This document shows, piece by piece, positions 55,851-63,269 of a DNA stretch of 64,000 bases (position 1 is its first letter; each line of letters begins with the position of its first letter). The notes below the pieces were generated by a model. It did not search any database, had not been told where the DNA came from, and was given only the letters and a program-made list of their open reading frames with translations. This DNA is from PWXP01 sp040772845 (GTDB taxonomy: Bacteria > Planctomycetota > Planctomycetia > Pirellulales > Thermoguttaceae): positions 3,162,001 through 3,226,000 of the forward strand of contig JAXGXG010000001.1 of the NCBI GenBank assembly GCA_040772845.1, given 5' to 3'. The position numbers and the translations under genes were made by a program.

Positions 55851-57452
55851 TCAGAAGTCGCTGTCGTCCGAATCGTCTTCGGGCGGGGTAAGCGGCAGGT
55901 TGACGATGATGCGGGTTCCTTGCCCCGGCTCACTTTCGACCGTGGCTTGTCCGCCCAGCAGCTTCGCTCGCTTCTTGATGCCCCGCAGCCCCATTGCCTT
56001 GCCTTTCTTCTGCTTCGGGTCGAAGCCGCAGCCCCAATCCTGCACTTCCACGTACAACCGCTCTTCCCGCAGCGCAAGGGTCACGCGGATCTTGTCGCTC
56101 CCGCTGTGCTGCCGCGCGTTGGTCACGGCCTCCTGCACCACACGATAGACCGCATTCTCCAGAACAGGCTCCATGCGATCGATGGTGGCCGGATGGTGAA
56201 ACTCGGGTTCTGCGTAACCGTTGACGTCTTCCGCCAGCAGGTTTTGAATGGCCGTGACGATTCCTTCTTCATCGAGCAGGGGCGGGCGAACACCGTTGAT
56301 CAGGCGACGGGCCTCACTGATACAACGAGAGAGCATCAACATCCCCGTCTTGTAACTGGCGTTCGTCTGCTCGGCGTCGCTCGAAAGCGCCTGCCCGGCC
56401 AACTGCAACGCCATCTCCGCGCCGACAAGCTGCTGGGCCAGTCCGTCGTGAATCTCGTAAGCAATGACCTGCCGCTCTCGATCGTGCATCCGAAGCGATT
56501 GCTTCAGAAGCTTCTGTTCCCGCCGGAGGTGTTCGTTGGCAAGCGACAATTCCTCGGTGCGTTGACGCACTTGCTCCTCCAGCGATTCCTGGAGTTGGCG
56601 GAGGCGACCTGCAAGAGAATTGAAGCCGGAAGCCAGGATGGTTATCTCATCGTTGCCCGACTCGGGAATGGGTTCGAGTGCAATGGTATCCTGGGAAGCG
56701 GCGGCCCGGAAATGCCCCGTAATGGCTTCCAGACGTCTGCCGACAATCAAGGAGAATGCCCCGAAGATGCAGGCGAACAGCAGCGCGAGCCAGATACCCA
56801 TGGTTAGCAGATCGCCCTTCAGGTGCGAGAACAACGTTGCATAAGCGTGATCCGCCGGCACGGCCACCATGTCCATGCCGACCAGGTCGCCTACCTTGTG
56901 GTTGAAACCACCCGTTGTCCCGTAACGTTCCACGAGCTCTTGCGGAGCATCCTCCGGCGCTCCGTGGCATTGCAGGCAGCTTTCTTCGAGCCGCATGGCG
57001 TGGGCATGGGCAAAATACTCGACGCCGTCGAGTTCCAGTTGCCCTTTCCACACGGTCTCCTCAGGGTTTGCCCGAAAGAACGCCAACACCTTTCGCTCTT
57101 CCGCAGTCGCCTCGTTTGCAGGATTGTGAGGACTCTCCGAAGGGAAACGCAACCTGTAGTCCGGAAATCGCTCGCGGACCTTTTCCATCACGACACGGGC
57201 TGCGTGCGACGCCGACATGACCGGCAGAACGAACTCGTCAGAACCGACTCGTTTCATCATCTCCGGGCGAACCGAATCCTTCACATACTGGCGAACGGCC
57301 AGGTTGTAGGCCAGCGCGATTTCCGCCTTCGCGGAGGTCGCATCGGCCACGTACTGCTTGGCCGAAAGCCAGGCTCGGTAAAGAACGATGGCCGAAAAGA
57401 CCAACGCAAAGACAGCGACCACCAAACAGAAGCGGGTCCCGATCCGATGCAT
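55851..57452 (-). CDS. Sensor histidine kinase with CxxCH (DUF3365-like) periplasmic domain
   Basis: 533 aa. An N-terminal membrane helix is followed by a periplasmic domain with the CLQCH motif (159-163), a haem-c type attachment site as in DUF3365 sensors. A second membrane helix (~215-235), HAMP linker, coiled coil (RQLQESLEEQVRQRTEELSL), HisKA_3 dimerisation box with His335 in YEIHDGLAQQLVG and the ATPase domain (VQDWGCGFDP, GQGTRIIVNLP) follow. NarL-type response regulators usually pair with such kinases, but none is adjacent; the partner gene must be elsewhere. It probably senses redox or gases in the periplasm (inference). Confidence 0.93.
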   Translation of the reverse strand: MHRIGTRFCLVVAVFALVFSAIVLYRAWLSAKQYVADATSAKAEIALAYNLAVRQYVKDSVRPEMMKRVGSDEFVLPVMSASHAARVVMEKVRERFPDYRLRFPSESPHNPANEATAEERKVLAFFRANPEETVWKGQLELDGVEYFAHAHAMRLEESCLQCHGAPEDAPQELVERYGTTGGFNHKVGDLVGMDMVAVPADHAYATLFSHLKGDLLTMGIWLALLFACIFGAFSLIVGRRLEAITGHFRAAASQDTIALEPIPESGNDEITILASGFNSLAGRLRQLQESLEEQVRQRTEELSLANEHLRREQKLLKQSLRMHDRERQVIAYEIHDGLAQQLVGAEMALQLAGQALSSDAEQTNASYKTGMLMLSRCISEARRLINGVRPPLLDEEGIVTAIQNLLAEDVNGYAEPEFHHPATIDRMEPVLENAVYRVVQEAVTNARQHSGSDKIRVTLALREERLYVEVQDWGCGFDPKQKKGKAMGLRGIKKRAKLLGGQATVESEPGQGTRIIVNLPLTPPEDDSDDSDF

Positions 57453-57529
57453 AATCTCTCTCGCAAATCTATGGTGAACATCGGCGAATATCAGCGCAAA
57501 GGGGCGCTCCCCTCTCTGCTGCTCTTCGG

Positions 57530-58318
57530 CTACTTCTTTCTGCGCCGCACCTTGTAGTTACCACGGCTCTCGTCGTAATCCAACTCGATATGGCCGCGCG
57601 CCTTCAGATCTTCAAGAAGGTCGGAGAAACAGCCGAATCCGTAATAGCTCTCGCTGAACCCCGGATGAATCCGGCGTATCGCCTGCTTCAGCGTCGAACC
57701 CCAAAGCGGATCGTAATCCTGCTCTACGGAATGAACCACTTCAAGCACGCGTTCGACCGCTTCTTCTCGCTTCTCCTCCTCGCTCTTCACGTCATCGGTC
57801 TTGTCCTCCGACGCCTTGGGCTTCTTCTTCACCGACGGCGCCTTGCGCGCCGTCCGTATCAGGTCGTCGTAGTAGATGAACTCGTCGCAGTTGGCAATGA
57901 GCAGATCGGACGTCGACCGCTTCACGCCACACCCGATCACCCGCTTGTTGTTCTCCTTCAACTTGGAGACCAACGGCGAGAAATCGCTGTCGCCCGAAAT
58001 CAACGCGAAGACATCGATATGCGTCTTCGAGTAGCACAGGTCCAGGGCGTCGACGACCATGCGGATGTCCGCACTGTTCTTGCCGCTGATCTTGCTCTGA
58101 GGAATGTCAATCAATTCGATCCCCTGCGCATGGAACTCCTTGACCGCATCGCGATAATGGCTCCAATCGCAGTAAGCACGCTTGTACACCAAACGTCCTT
58201 TTTCGAGCAACCGTTTCAGAACCACATGGATCTGGAACTGTCCGGCTTTCATGTCACGGACGCCGATCGCCAGGTTTTCAAAATCGACGAATACGGCAAT
58301 GAGTGGTTCTTCCGACAT
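57530..58318 (-). CDS. NYN-domain (PIN-like) protein with LOTUS/OST-HTH C-terminus
   Basis: 262 aa from ATG of MSEEPLIAVFVDFENLA. A GTG four codons upstream overlaps the ribosome site GAGGTG, so the ATG is preferred. N-terminal ~150 residues are a LabA/NYN domain with aspartates in VFVDFEN, KNSADIRMVVDAL and LISGDSDFSPL, resembling a nuclease active site. A lysine/glutamate-rich linker (~165-185) leads to a C-terminal helix-turn-helix region (WGSTLKQAIRRIHPGF, FSDLLEDLKARGHIEL) typical of LOTUS. A predicted RNA nuclease or RNA-binding regulator. A perfect 12-base palindrome CCCGATATCGGG (58391-58402) lies ~75 bases upstream. Confidence 0.9.
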   Translation of the reverse strand: MSEEPLIAVFVDFENLAIGVRDMKAGQFQIHVVLKRLLEKGRLVYKRAYCDWSHYRDAVKEFHAQGIELIDIPQSKISGKNSADIRMVVDALDLCYSKTHIDVFALISGDSDFSPLVSKLKENNKRVIGCGVKRSTSDLLIANCDEFIYYDDLIRTARKAPSVKKKPKASEDKTDDVKSEEEKREEAVERVLEVVHSVEQDYDPLWGSTLKQAIRRIHPGFSESYYGFGCFSDLLEDLKARGHIELDYDESRGNYKVRRRKK

Positions 58319-58893
58319 TTTCCGATGCACCTCACGAAGAATACGAGTATGCCCTATTCTAACACAATATGCAGAATTTTGGCCATGCCCCCCGATATCG
58401 GGATATTACGAATGCAGGCGGCGGCTTCGCCCACAGCACCGAAGCCGCCAAAATCCCCATAGAGTTCCCTGCAAGAAACCTGCAATAGCGCTCGGTCGAA
58501 GCACGACTTCGGAGGATCCGGGATGGACGGATGGGTGCGACTTGATGCAATCGTGGGTGCGGGAAACCATCGGGACGAACCGAGGCAGAACGAGGGCTGC
58601 CCGCGGGCTCAGTCACGACCCATGGCATGGGTATTGGCCGCCACTTGATATCCGGGGCGATCAATCGCGTTCGCCCTCTTTCGGCGCACGACATCCCCGT
58701 CCTGCTTTCGGAACGCGAGTCCGCGCATTGGCGGCAACGTTTGACCGGTTCGGCTCTCCCGTTTTGGGGTGCATCCCCAGTTCGTAGCTCCGCCTTCAGG
58801 CGGTCTTTCCTCTTGCCGGCCAAAGGCCGGGACTACGAACAGAGCGCGTTCGCACCCAGAAACGGAAGAGCCGCCGATTCTATTGGGCAATCA
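58319..58893. other. Intergenic region with hairpins and one interspersed repeat
   Basis: About 575 bases. It contains a palindrome CCCGATATCGGG (58391-58402), a 10-base-pair stem GGCGGCTTCG/CGAAGCCGCC with a 10-base loop (58420-58449), and the repeat at 58780-58840. No gene is credible despite open frames of 60-170 codons. Confidence 0.5.
58780..58840. repeat. Interspersed palindromic repeat, copy C
   Basis: Bounded by GTTCGTAG and CTACGAAC, with internal CCGCCTTCAGGCGG and CCGGCCAAAGGCCGG hairpins. The best-preserved copy of the family also seen at 8567-8622 and 27198-27327. Close to the end of the leftward RRM gene. Confidence 0.7.
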
Positions 58894-59226
58894 CTACCAG
58901 CGACCGCCCCGACCGCCGCCACCGCCACCGCGTCCACCTCGACCACCGCCACCGCCGCCACCGCTGCGAGGCGGACGATCCTTCTTGGGACGCGCTTCAT
59001 TGACGGTAACCGAACGGCCGGCGATTTCCGTCAGATTGACCTTTTCAATGGCCTCTTGGGCCTGGGCTGCGTCCGGCATCTCGACGAAAGCGAAACCTCG
59101 GGGCCGGCCCGTTTCGCGATCCGAAATGATATTGACTGACGCAACTTCCCCGAACTCGGCAAATGCTTGTCGGATGTCTTCCTCGGTCGCGTCGTACGAG
59201 AGGTTGCCAACGTAGATACTAGTCAC
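58894..59226 (-). CDS. RRM-type RNA-binding protein with RGG tail
   Basis: 110 aa, read as GTG start with AAAGGA eight bases upstream; a longer in-frame start is not supported. RNP2 is SIYVGNLSY and RNP1 is RPRGFAFVEM, in the order of a single RNA-recognition motif. The C-terminal ~25 residues are a Gly/Arg-rich tail with GGGRGG repeats. Such small RRM proteins (cyanobacterial Rbp type) often respond to cold or stress. The gene is downstream of a SHOCT-like protein in the same direction (65-base gap). Confidence 0.93.
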   Translation of the reverse strand: MTSIYVGNLSYDATEEDIRQAFAEFGEVASVNIISDRETGRPRGFAFVEMPDAAQAQEAIEKVNLTEIAGRSVTVNEARPKKDRPPRSGGGGGGGRGGRGGGGGGRGGRW

Positions 59227-59291
59227 GCTCCGTTTCCTTTCTGAAAACCTTAGGCGAAAATGGACGACGGCGCTGCCGTCCGCAATTCCAA

Positions 59292-59558
59292 TCAACTCCC
59301 TTTCCGCTTCAATTCGGAGCTGTGTTCTTCGAGAAACTTGCGAAGCTCGTCACCGAAGTTCAGAAGACGCTCCCATTGCTCGAGGTAAAGGGTTACCGGC
59401 ATCCGCTGGAGACCGTACACGCTGACGGCCCCCTTTTGGCTCACTTTGCAGTAGAGCGATCCACGGTTCTCCGTTTCCGCCTGCTCCAAGAGTTTGGAGG
59501 CCTCTTCAGTGGAGATTTCTCCAGCAGCGAGTTTGACGAGAATTTCGTCTTTCTTCAT
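59292..59558 (-). CDS. Small protein with SHOCT/YvlB-like N-terminal motif
   Basis: 88 aa from ATG of MKKDEILVKLAAGEISTEEA, with GAGGA before it; an in-frame start 20 codons upstream is rejected. The opening ILVKLAAGEISTEEASKLLE is the helical motif found at the N-terminus of YvlB/DUF4097-type proteins. The remainder (LYCKVSQKGAVSVYGLQRMP and LLNFGDELRKFLEEHSSELK) is unrecognised. Upstream of the RRM gene, probably the same transcript. Role unknown. Confidence 0.8.
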   Translation of the reverse strand: MKKDEILVKLAAGEISTEEASKLLEQAETENRGSLYCKVSQKGAVSVYGLQRMPVTLYLEQWERLLNFGDELRKFLEEHSSELKRKGS

Positions 59559-59868
59559 ACCCTGTCCTCCGCGGGATTTGGCAACGGTGGCATCGACCCG
59601 AAATCGTAGTATACCCAACCTCCACTACCTGGGGAAGAGGGCCTGACGCCACAGAAATGTCTCCTCCCAAAAAATTCCCCCTCGATTTTACCCCAAAAAT
59701 ACCCATAACGATCCGCACGTAATTCCCCCTACAGAACTATTCGCGGCGCGCTCGCACGGCCTTCGCTCTCGTACCAAGTCCGAGTTGTGCGGAAGGCCAT
59801 CGTGCCGGTTTGCCCCGCCGACGCCCTGGTCACCCAGCTAACCGTGGGCCACAAGCCAAACCAACCAC
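59559..59868. other. Intergenic region, no gene seen
   Basis: 310 bases between the HydF gene end and the upstream side of the SHOCT-like gene. It contains runs such as CCCCTCGATTTTACCCCAAAA, giving locally lower GC, and a TATACT-like -10 on the minus strand, but no clear -35. Nothing else recognised. Confidence 0.35.
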
Positions 59869-61116
59869 CTACGAGTTCTGCGACGCCGCGTCCATCAACC
59901 GATGGTACGTGTCCAGGGCGTCGGGGAAGGGCTCGAGCGCCCGCTCGAAAATGCCCAGCGTGTAGGCAATGGTCATGCCGTAGTTGCAGATGGGCACGCC
60001 GGCCTGCCGGCAGTGCATCATGCGGCTGAGCATCTCGCGACGATTCCACATGCAGGCGCCGCAATGGACGACAAGCTGGAAGTCTTCGAGCTTGTCGGGA
60101 AAATCGTGCCCCGCGGTCGTCGTGATTTGCAGGTCGCCGCCGACAAACTGGCGGAGCCAGCGGGGGATCTTCACTCGGCCGATGTCGTCGCCGATCGGAT
60201 GATGCGTACACGCTTCCGCAATCAGCACGCGGTCGCCGGGCCGAAGTGATTCGATGGCAAGCGCGCCTTCAACGAACGTGCTCAGGTCGCCCTTCTGCCG
60301 CGCGAACAGGATGGAGAACGACGTCATCGGAATCTCCCGCGGCGTGTCGCCGCCTACTTTCAGAAACGCCTGCGAATCGGTCACCACCAACGCAGGCGGC
60401 CGGCGCAACCGATCGAGCGCGTCGCGCAGCTCGCGTTCTTTAACCACCATGCTGTAAGCATCGCCGTCCAGCAGGTCGCGAATGGTCTGCACCTGCGGAA
60501 CGATCAACCGCCCCTTCGGCGCTTCGAGGTCAATCGGCACGACGAGGACACACAGCTCGCCTGCCGGGACCAGGTCGGCGACGATTGGCGGCGGGCTGAG
60601 AAAGTCGTCGGGTACGGTCCGAATGAGTATTTCGCGCAATTCCGTTATGCCTCGCCCTTCCGTAGCAACGGTGGCGACCCAAGGGATCTTTGCCTGCTCC
60701 AGGCGTGCGACCAATTCCGAAGAGGGCGGCGACAGATCCGACTTGTTCAGTACAGCCACAACAGGAATGTGGCGGCGAGCCAGTTCGTCGAGAATACGAT
60801 CCTCGAATTCGCCCCACCCGCCCGTATCGGCCACAATCAGCCCGATATCGGTGCGGTCGAACACCTGCTGCGTCTTCGCCAGGCGTTTCGCGCCCAGTGC
60901 GCCCACGTCGTCGACGCCGGCCGTATCGATGAACAGTACGGGCCCGATAGGCAGAAGCTCCATGGGCTTCTCCACCGGATCCGTCGTCGTACCGGCCACA
61001 TCGGAGACAATGGCCACCTGCTGACGCGTCAGCGCGTTCAGCAACGATGACTTCCCTGCGTTCCGGCGGCCGAACAGACCGATATGCATGCGGAAACCTT
61101 TGGGCGTAGGTCGCAT
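59869..61116 (-). CDS. hydF: [FeFe]-hydrogenase maturation GTPase HydF
   Basis: 415 aa. G1 GRRNAGKSS, the GTTTDPV switch, DTAGVDD and NKSD form the N-terminal GTPase. The C-terminal cluster domain shows EACTHHPIGDDIGR and HCGACMWNRREM, with histidines and cysteines expected to hold the [4Fe-4S] scaffold site. HydF accepts the di-iron subcluster from HydE/HydG and delivers it to the hydrogenase. No hydE, hydG or hydA is in the window. AAAAGGA lies ~11 bases before the ATG. Follows aspA by 45 bases. Confidence 0.94.
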   Translation of the reverse strand: MRPTPKGFRMHIGLFGRRNAGKSSLLNALTRQQVAIVSDVAGTTTDPVEKPMELLPIGPVLFIDTAGVDDVGALGAKRLAKTQQVFDRTDIGLIVADTGGWGEFEDRILDELARRHIPVVAVLNKSDLSPPSSELVARLEQAKIPWVATVATEGRGITELREILIRTVPDDFLSPPPIVADLVPAGELCVLVVPIDLEAPKGRLIVPQVQTIRDLLDGDAYSMVVKERELRDALDRLRRPPALVVTDSQAFLKVGGDTPREIPMTSFSILFARQKGDLSTFVEGALAIESLRPGDRVLIAEACTHHPIGDDIGRVKIPRWLRQFVGGDLQITTTAGHDFPDKLEDFQLVVHCGACMWNRREMLSRMMHCRQAGVPICNYGMTIAYTLGIFERALEPFPDALDTYHRLMDAASQNS

Positions 61117-61161
61117 TGGAGGCGAGTCCTTTTTCTGATCGCAGATTGGCAGGTGGGCGTC

Positions 61162-62568
61162 CTAGGACGATCCGAGACGCGTGACATGGTGTGGCGCGGT
61201 CAGCTCGCCGAACTCGGCCTCGCTGAGCAGGCCGGACTCGACGGCAAGCTGACGGACCGATTTCTCATCGCGCCGGGCGGCCACCGCGAGTTTCTGGGCC
61301 GCTTCGTAGCCGATCCGTTCGACCAGCGCCGCTACGGTCGCCGTACTCCCGTTCACGTGGCGGCGGCAGGTCGCCGCATTGGCCGTAAGGCCGTCCACAC
61401 AAAACCGGGCGAATAGATCGCAACCGCGCGTAAGCAGGTCGAGCGAGTTCAACAGGGCATCGGCCGCCAGCGGCAGAAACTGACTCAGGTCAAGATTGCC
61501 GCCGGCGACCGCCTGCACGATCATCGCATCGTAGCCAATCACGGCAATGGCCGCCTGCCCGACCGCTTCCGGAATGACCGGGTTGACCTTGCCGGGCATG
61601 ATGGACGACCCCGCCTGGCGGGCCGGCAGTTGGATTTCGCCCAGTCCGGCATCGGGGCCGGAGCTGAGCAGTCGCAGGTCGTTGCCGATTTTCAGCAAAT
61701 TGACGGCCAGCGCCCGCAGGATGCCGCTGACCTCGACGAAGACATCGGCGTTTTGCGTCGCGTCAATCAGATTCTCGGCCCGTGCCAGTCCGAGGCCGGT
61801 GATTTGTTTCAGGTGCTCCACAACGCGAAAGATGTATCGCCGCGGCGCGCCGAGCCCGGTTCCCACGGCCGTACCGCCCAGGTTTACCACGCGCAGTCGC
61901 TCTTCGCACTTGTAGATGCGCCATCGGTCGCGGCTGAACGCCTCGGCATGGGCCGACATCTGGCGTCCGACGGTGGTGAGCACGGCATCTTGAAGCTGTG
62001 TGCGGGCGATTTTGACCACATCGGCCAGTTCCTGCTCCTTGCGCTGGAACGCCTCTTGGAGCGCCACAACACGGCGTTCGAGGACGCGAAGGCCCCGAAT
62101 GGCCGCAATCCGCAGCGCGGTCGGATAGGTGTCGTTGGTCGATTGATGCCGGTTCAGGTCGTCGTGCGGATCGGCGGCCGCATAGTCGCCCAGTTCACGG
62201 CCGAGCAACTGGAGTGTCCGATTGGCCAACACCTCGTTGACGTTCATATTGGTCGAGGTCCCGGCCCCACCCTGAAGGGCGTCGACCACTACGGCATCGT
62301 CGAGGCGGCCCTCCATAAGCTCCTCGCACGCTTCGCTTATGGCGTCCCACGTTGCCTCCGGCCACGGTTGAACTTCGTGGTTCGCGCGAGCCGCGGCCAG
62401 TTTCACTGCGCCGTATGCGTGGACGAGCGCCCGATGCACCGGCCGGTCGGCAAGGAAAAAGTTCTCTATGGCGCGCTGCGTATGGGCGCCCCAAAGGGCA
62501 TTGGCAGGTACGTTGACCGCGCCCAGCAGATCGGTCTCTTCACGGAATACGTTCACCTGAACAGTCAC
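61162..62568 (-). CDS. aspA: Aspartate ammonia-lyase (aspartase)
   Basis: 468 aa from a GTG 7 bases after the macrodomain stop; the longer frame into that gene is not supported. FREETDLLGAVNVPANALWG, DALQGGAGTSTNMNVNEVLA, STNDTYPTALRIAA and the class signature SSIMPGKVNPVIPE are all present. It converts aspartate to fumarate and ammonia. The aspartase/fumarase superfamily is clear; AspA is preferred over FumC because of the EEDLLG-like opening and QGGAGTS motif. Co-directional with hydF and the macrodomain gene. Some hydrogenase-maturation loci may carry aspA (uncertain recollection), giving possible functional meaning. Confidence 0.92.
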   Translation of the reverse strand: MTVQVNVFREETDLLGAVNVPANALWGAHTQRAIENFFLADRPVHRALVHAYGAVKLAAARANHEVQPWPEATWDAISEACEELMEGRLDDAVVVDALQGGAGTSTNMNVNEVLANRTLQLLGRELGDYAAADPHDDLNRHQSTNDTYPTALRIAAIRGLRVLERRVVALQEAFQRKEQELADVVKIARTQLQDAVLTTVGRQMSAHAEAFSRDRWRIYKCEERLRVVNLGGTAVGTGLGAPRRYIFRVVEHLKQITGLGLARAENLIDATQNADVFVEVSGILRALAVNLLKIGNDLRLLSSGPDAGLGEIQLPARQAGSSIMPGKVNPVIPEAVGQAAIAVIGYDAMIVQAVAGGNLDLSQFLPLAADALLNSLDLLTRGCDLFARFCVDGLTANAATCRRHVNGSTATVAALVERIGYEAAQKLAVAARRDEKSVRQLAVESGLLSEAEFGELTAPHHVTRLGSS

Positions 62569-62575
62569 CGGCGGC

Positions 62576-63112
62576 TTATACCAGTTCTTCCAGGGCCGCG
62601 GCGTATGCGCCGTAGATACCTTCGTTGAACAAAACAAATCGTACGGTAAGCGGCCCGTCGAATCCTCGCAGGAAGTCGATCACGGTTTGCAGGGCGACCC
62701 GGGCCGCCTGATCCACCGGGTAGCGGTACGCGCCGGTCGACAGTGACGGAAAGGCGATGCTCTGGCAATCGTGCTCGACGGCCAATTCCAGGCAAGAGCA
62801 GTAGGCGGACGCCAGTCGATCGGCCTCGCCTCGGTTACCGCCGCTCCACACCGGGCCCACCGCGTGGATGACATATTTCGTCGGCAGATTGCCGGCCCCG
62901 GAGATCACGGCGGAACCGGTGGGGCAGCCGTTGGGATACCGGCGATCGGTCTCGGCCATAATCGCCGGCCCGCCACGGCGGTGGATCGCGCCGTCTACGC
63001 CCCCTCCGCCGGCCAACTGGCTATTCGCCGCATTGACGATAGCATCGGTTGTTTCGTTGGTGATGTCGCCCTGGTGTAGTTCGACCACGGCTTTGCCAAT
63101 TTCGACGCGCAT
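62576..63112 (-). CDS. Macrodomain protein (O-acetyl-ADP-ribose deacetylase-like, MacroD type)
   Basis: 178 aa with AGGAGGT four bases before ATG. The macrodomain motifs are GDITNETTDAIVNAANSQLA, GGGGVDGAIHRRGG and SLSTGAYRYPVDQAA, the last being the phosphate-binding loop. Such enzymes remove acetyl- or ADP-ribose groups in the cytosol. Gene immediately upstream of aspA (7-base gap) and hydF, so a three-gene operon is likely. Confidence 0.95.
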   Translation of the reverse strand: MRVEIGKAVVELHQGDITNETTDAIVNAANSQLAGGGGVDGAIHRRGGPAIMAETDRRYPNGCPTGSAVISGAGNLPTKYVIHAVGPVWSGGNRGEADRLASAYCSCLELAVEHDCQSIAFPSLSTGAYRYPVDQAARVALQTVIDFLRGFDGPLTVRFVLFNEGIYGAYAAALEELV

Positions 63113-63162
63113 GGTGACCTCCTGTGCCGTCTGTGTATACTATCAGATAATGGCTGCCAGGG

Positions 63163-63190
63163 AATGGTCCCCCACGGGTGTGGGGAAAGC
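63163..63190. other. Solitary type I-E-like CRISPR repeat look-alike
   Basis: A 28-base block containing CCCCACGGGTGTGGGG (6-bp stem, 4-base loop) resembles a type I-E repeat. Only one copy is present: no second repeat follows at the expected 32-33 base distance, and no cas genes are in the window. It may be a chance hairpin in the divergent promoter region. Confidence 0.2.
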
Positions 63191-63269
63191 ATCGGCAGCG
63201 GTTCCTTGGATCGCAGGCGCAGCGGCTTGCAGCAGCGTCGTCAGCGAAACTCATTTCGGCACGGTCATT

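Noticed and set aside
61630..62628. 332-codon + strand frame
   Set aside because: Antisense to aspA, whose SSIMPGKVNP signature fixes the true frame.
63163..63190. CRISPR array
   Set aside because: Only one repeat-like unit, no spacing pattern and no cas genes; not called as an array.
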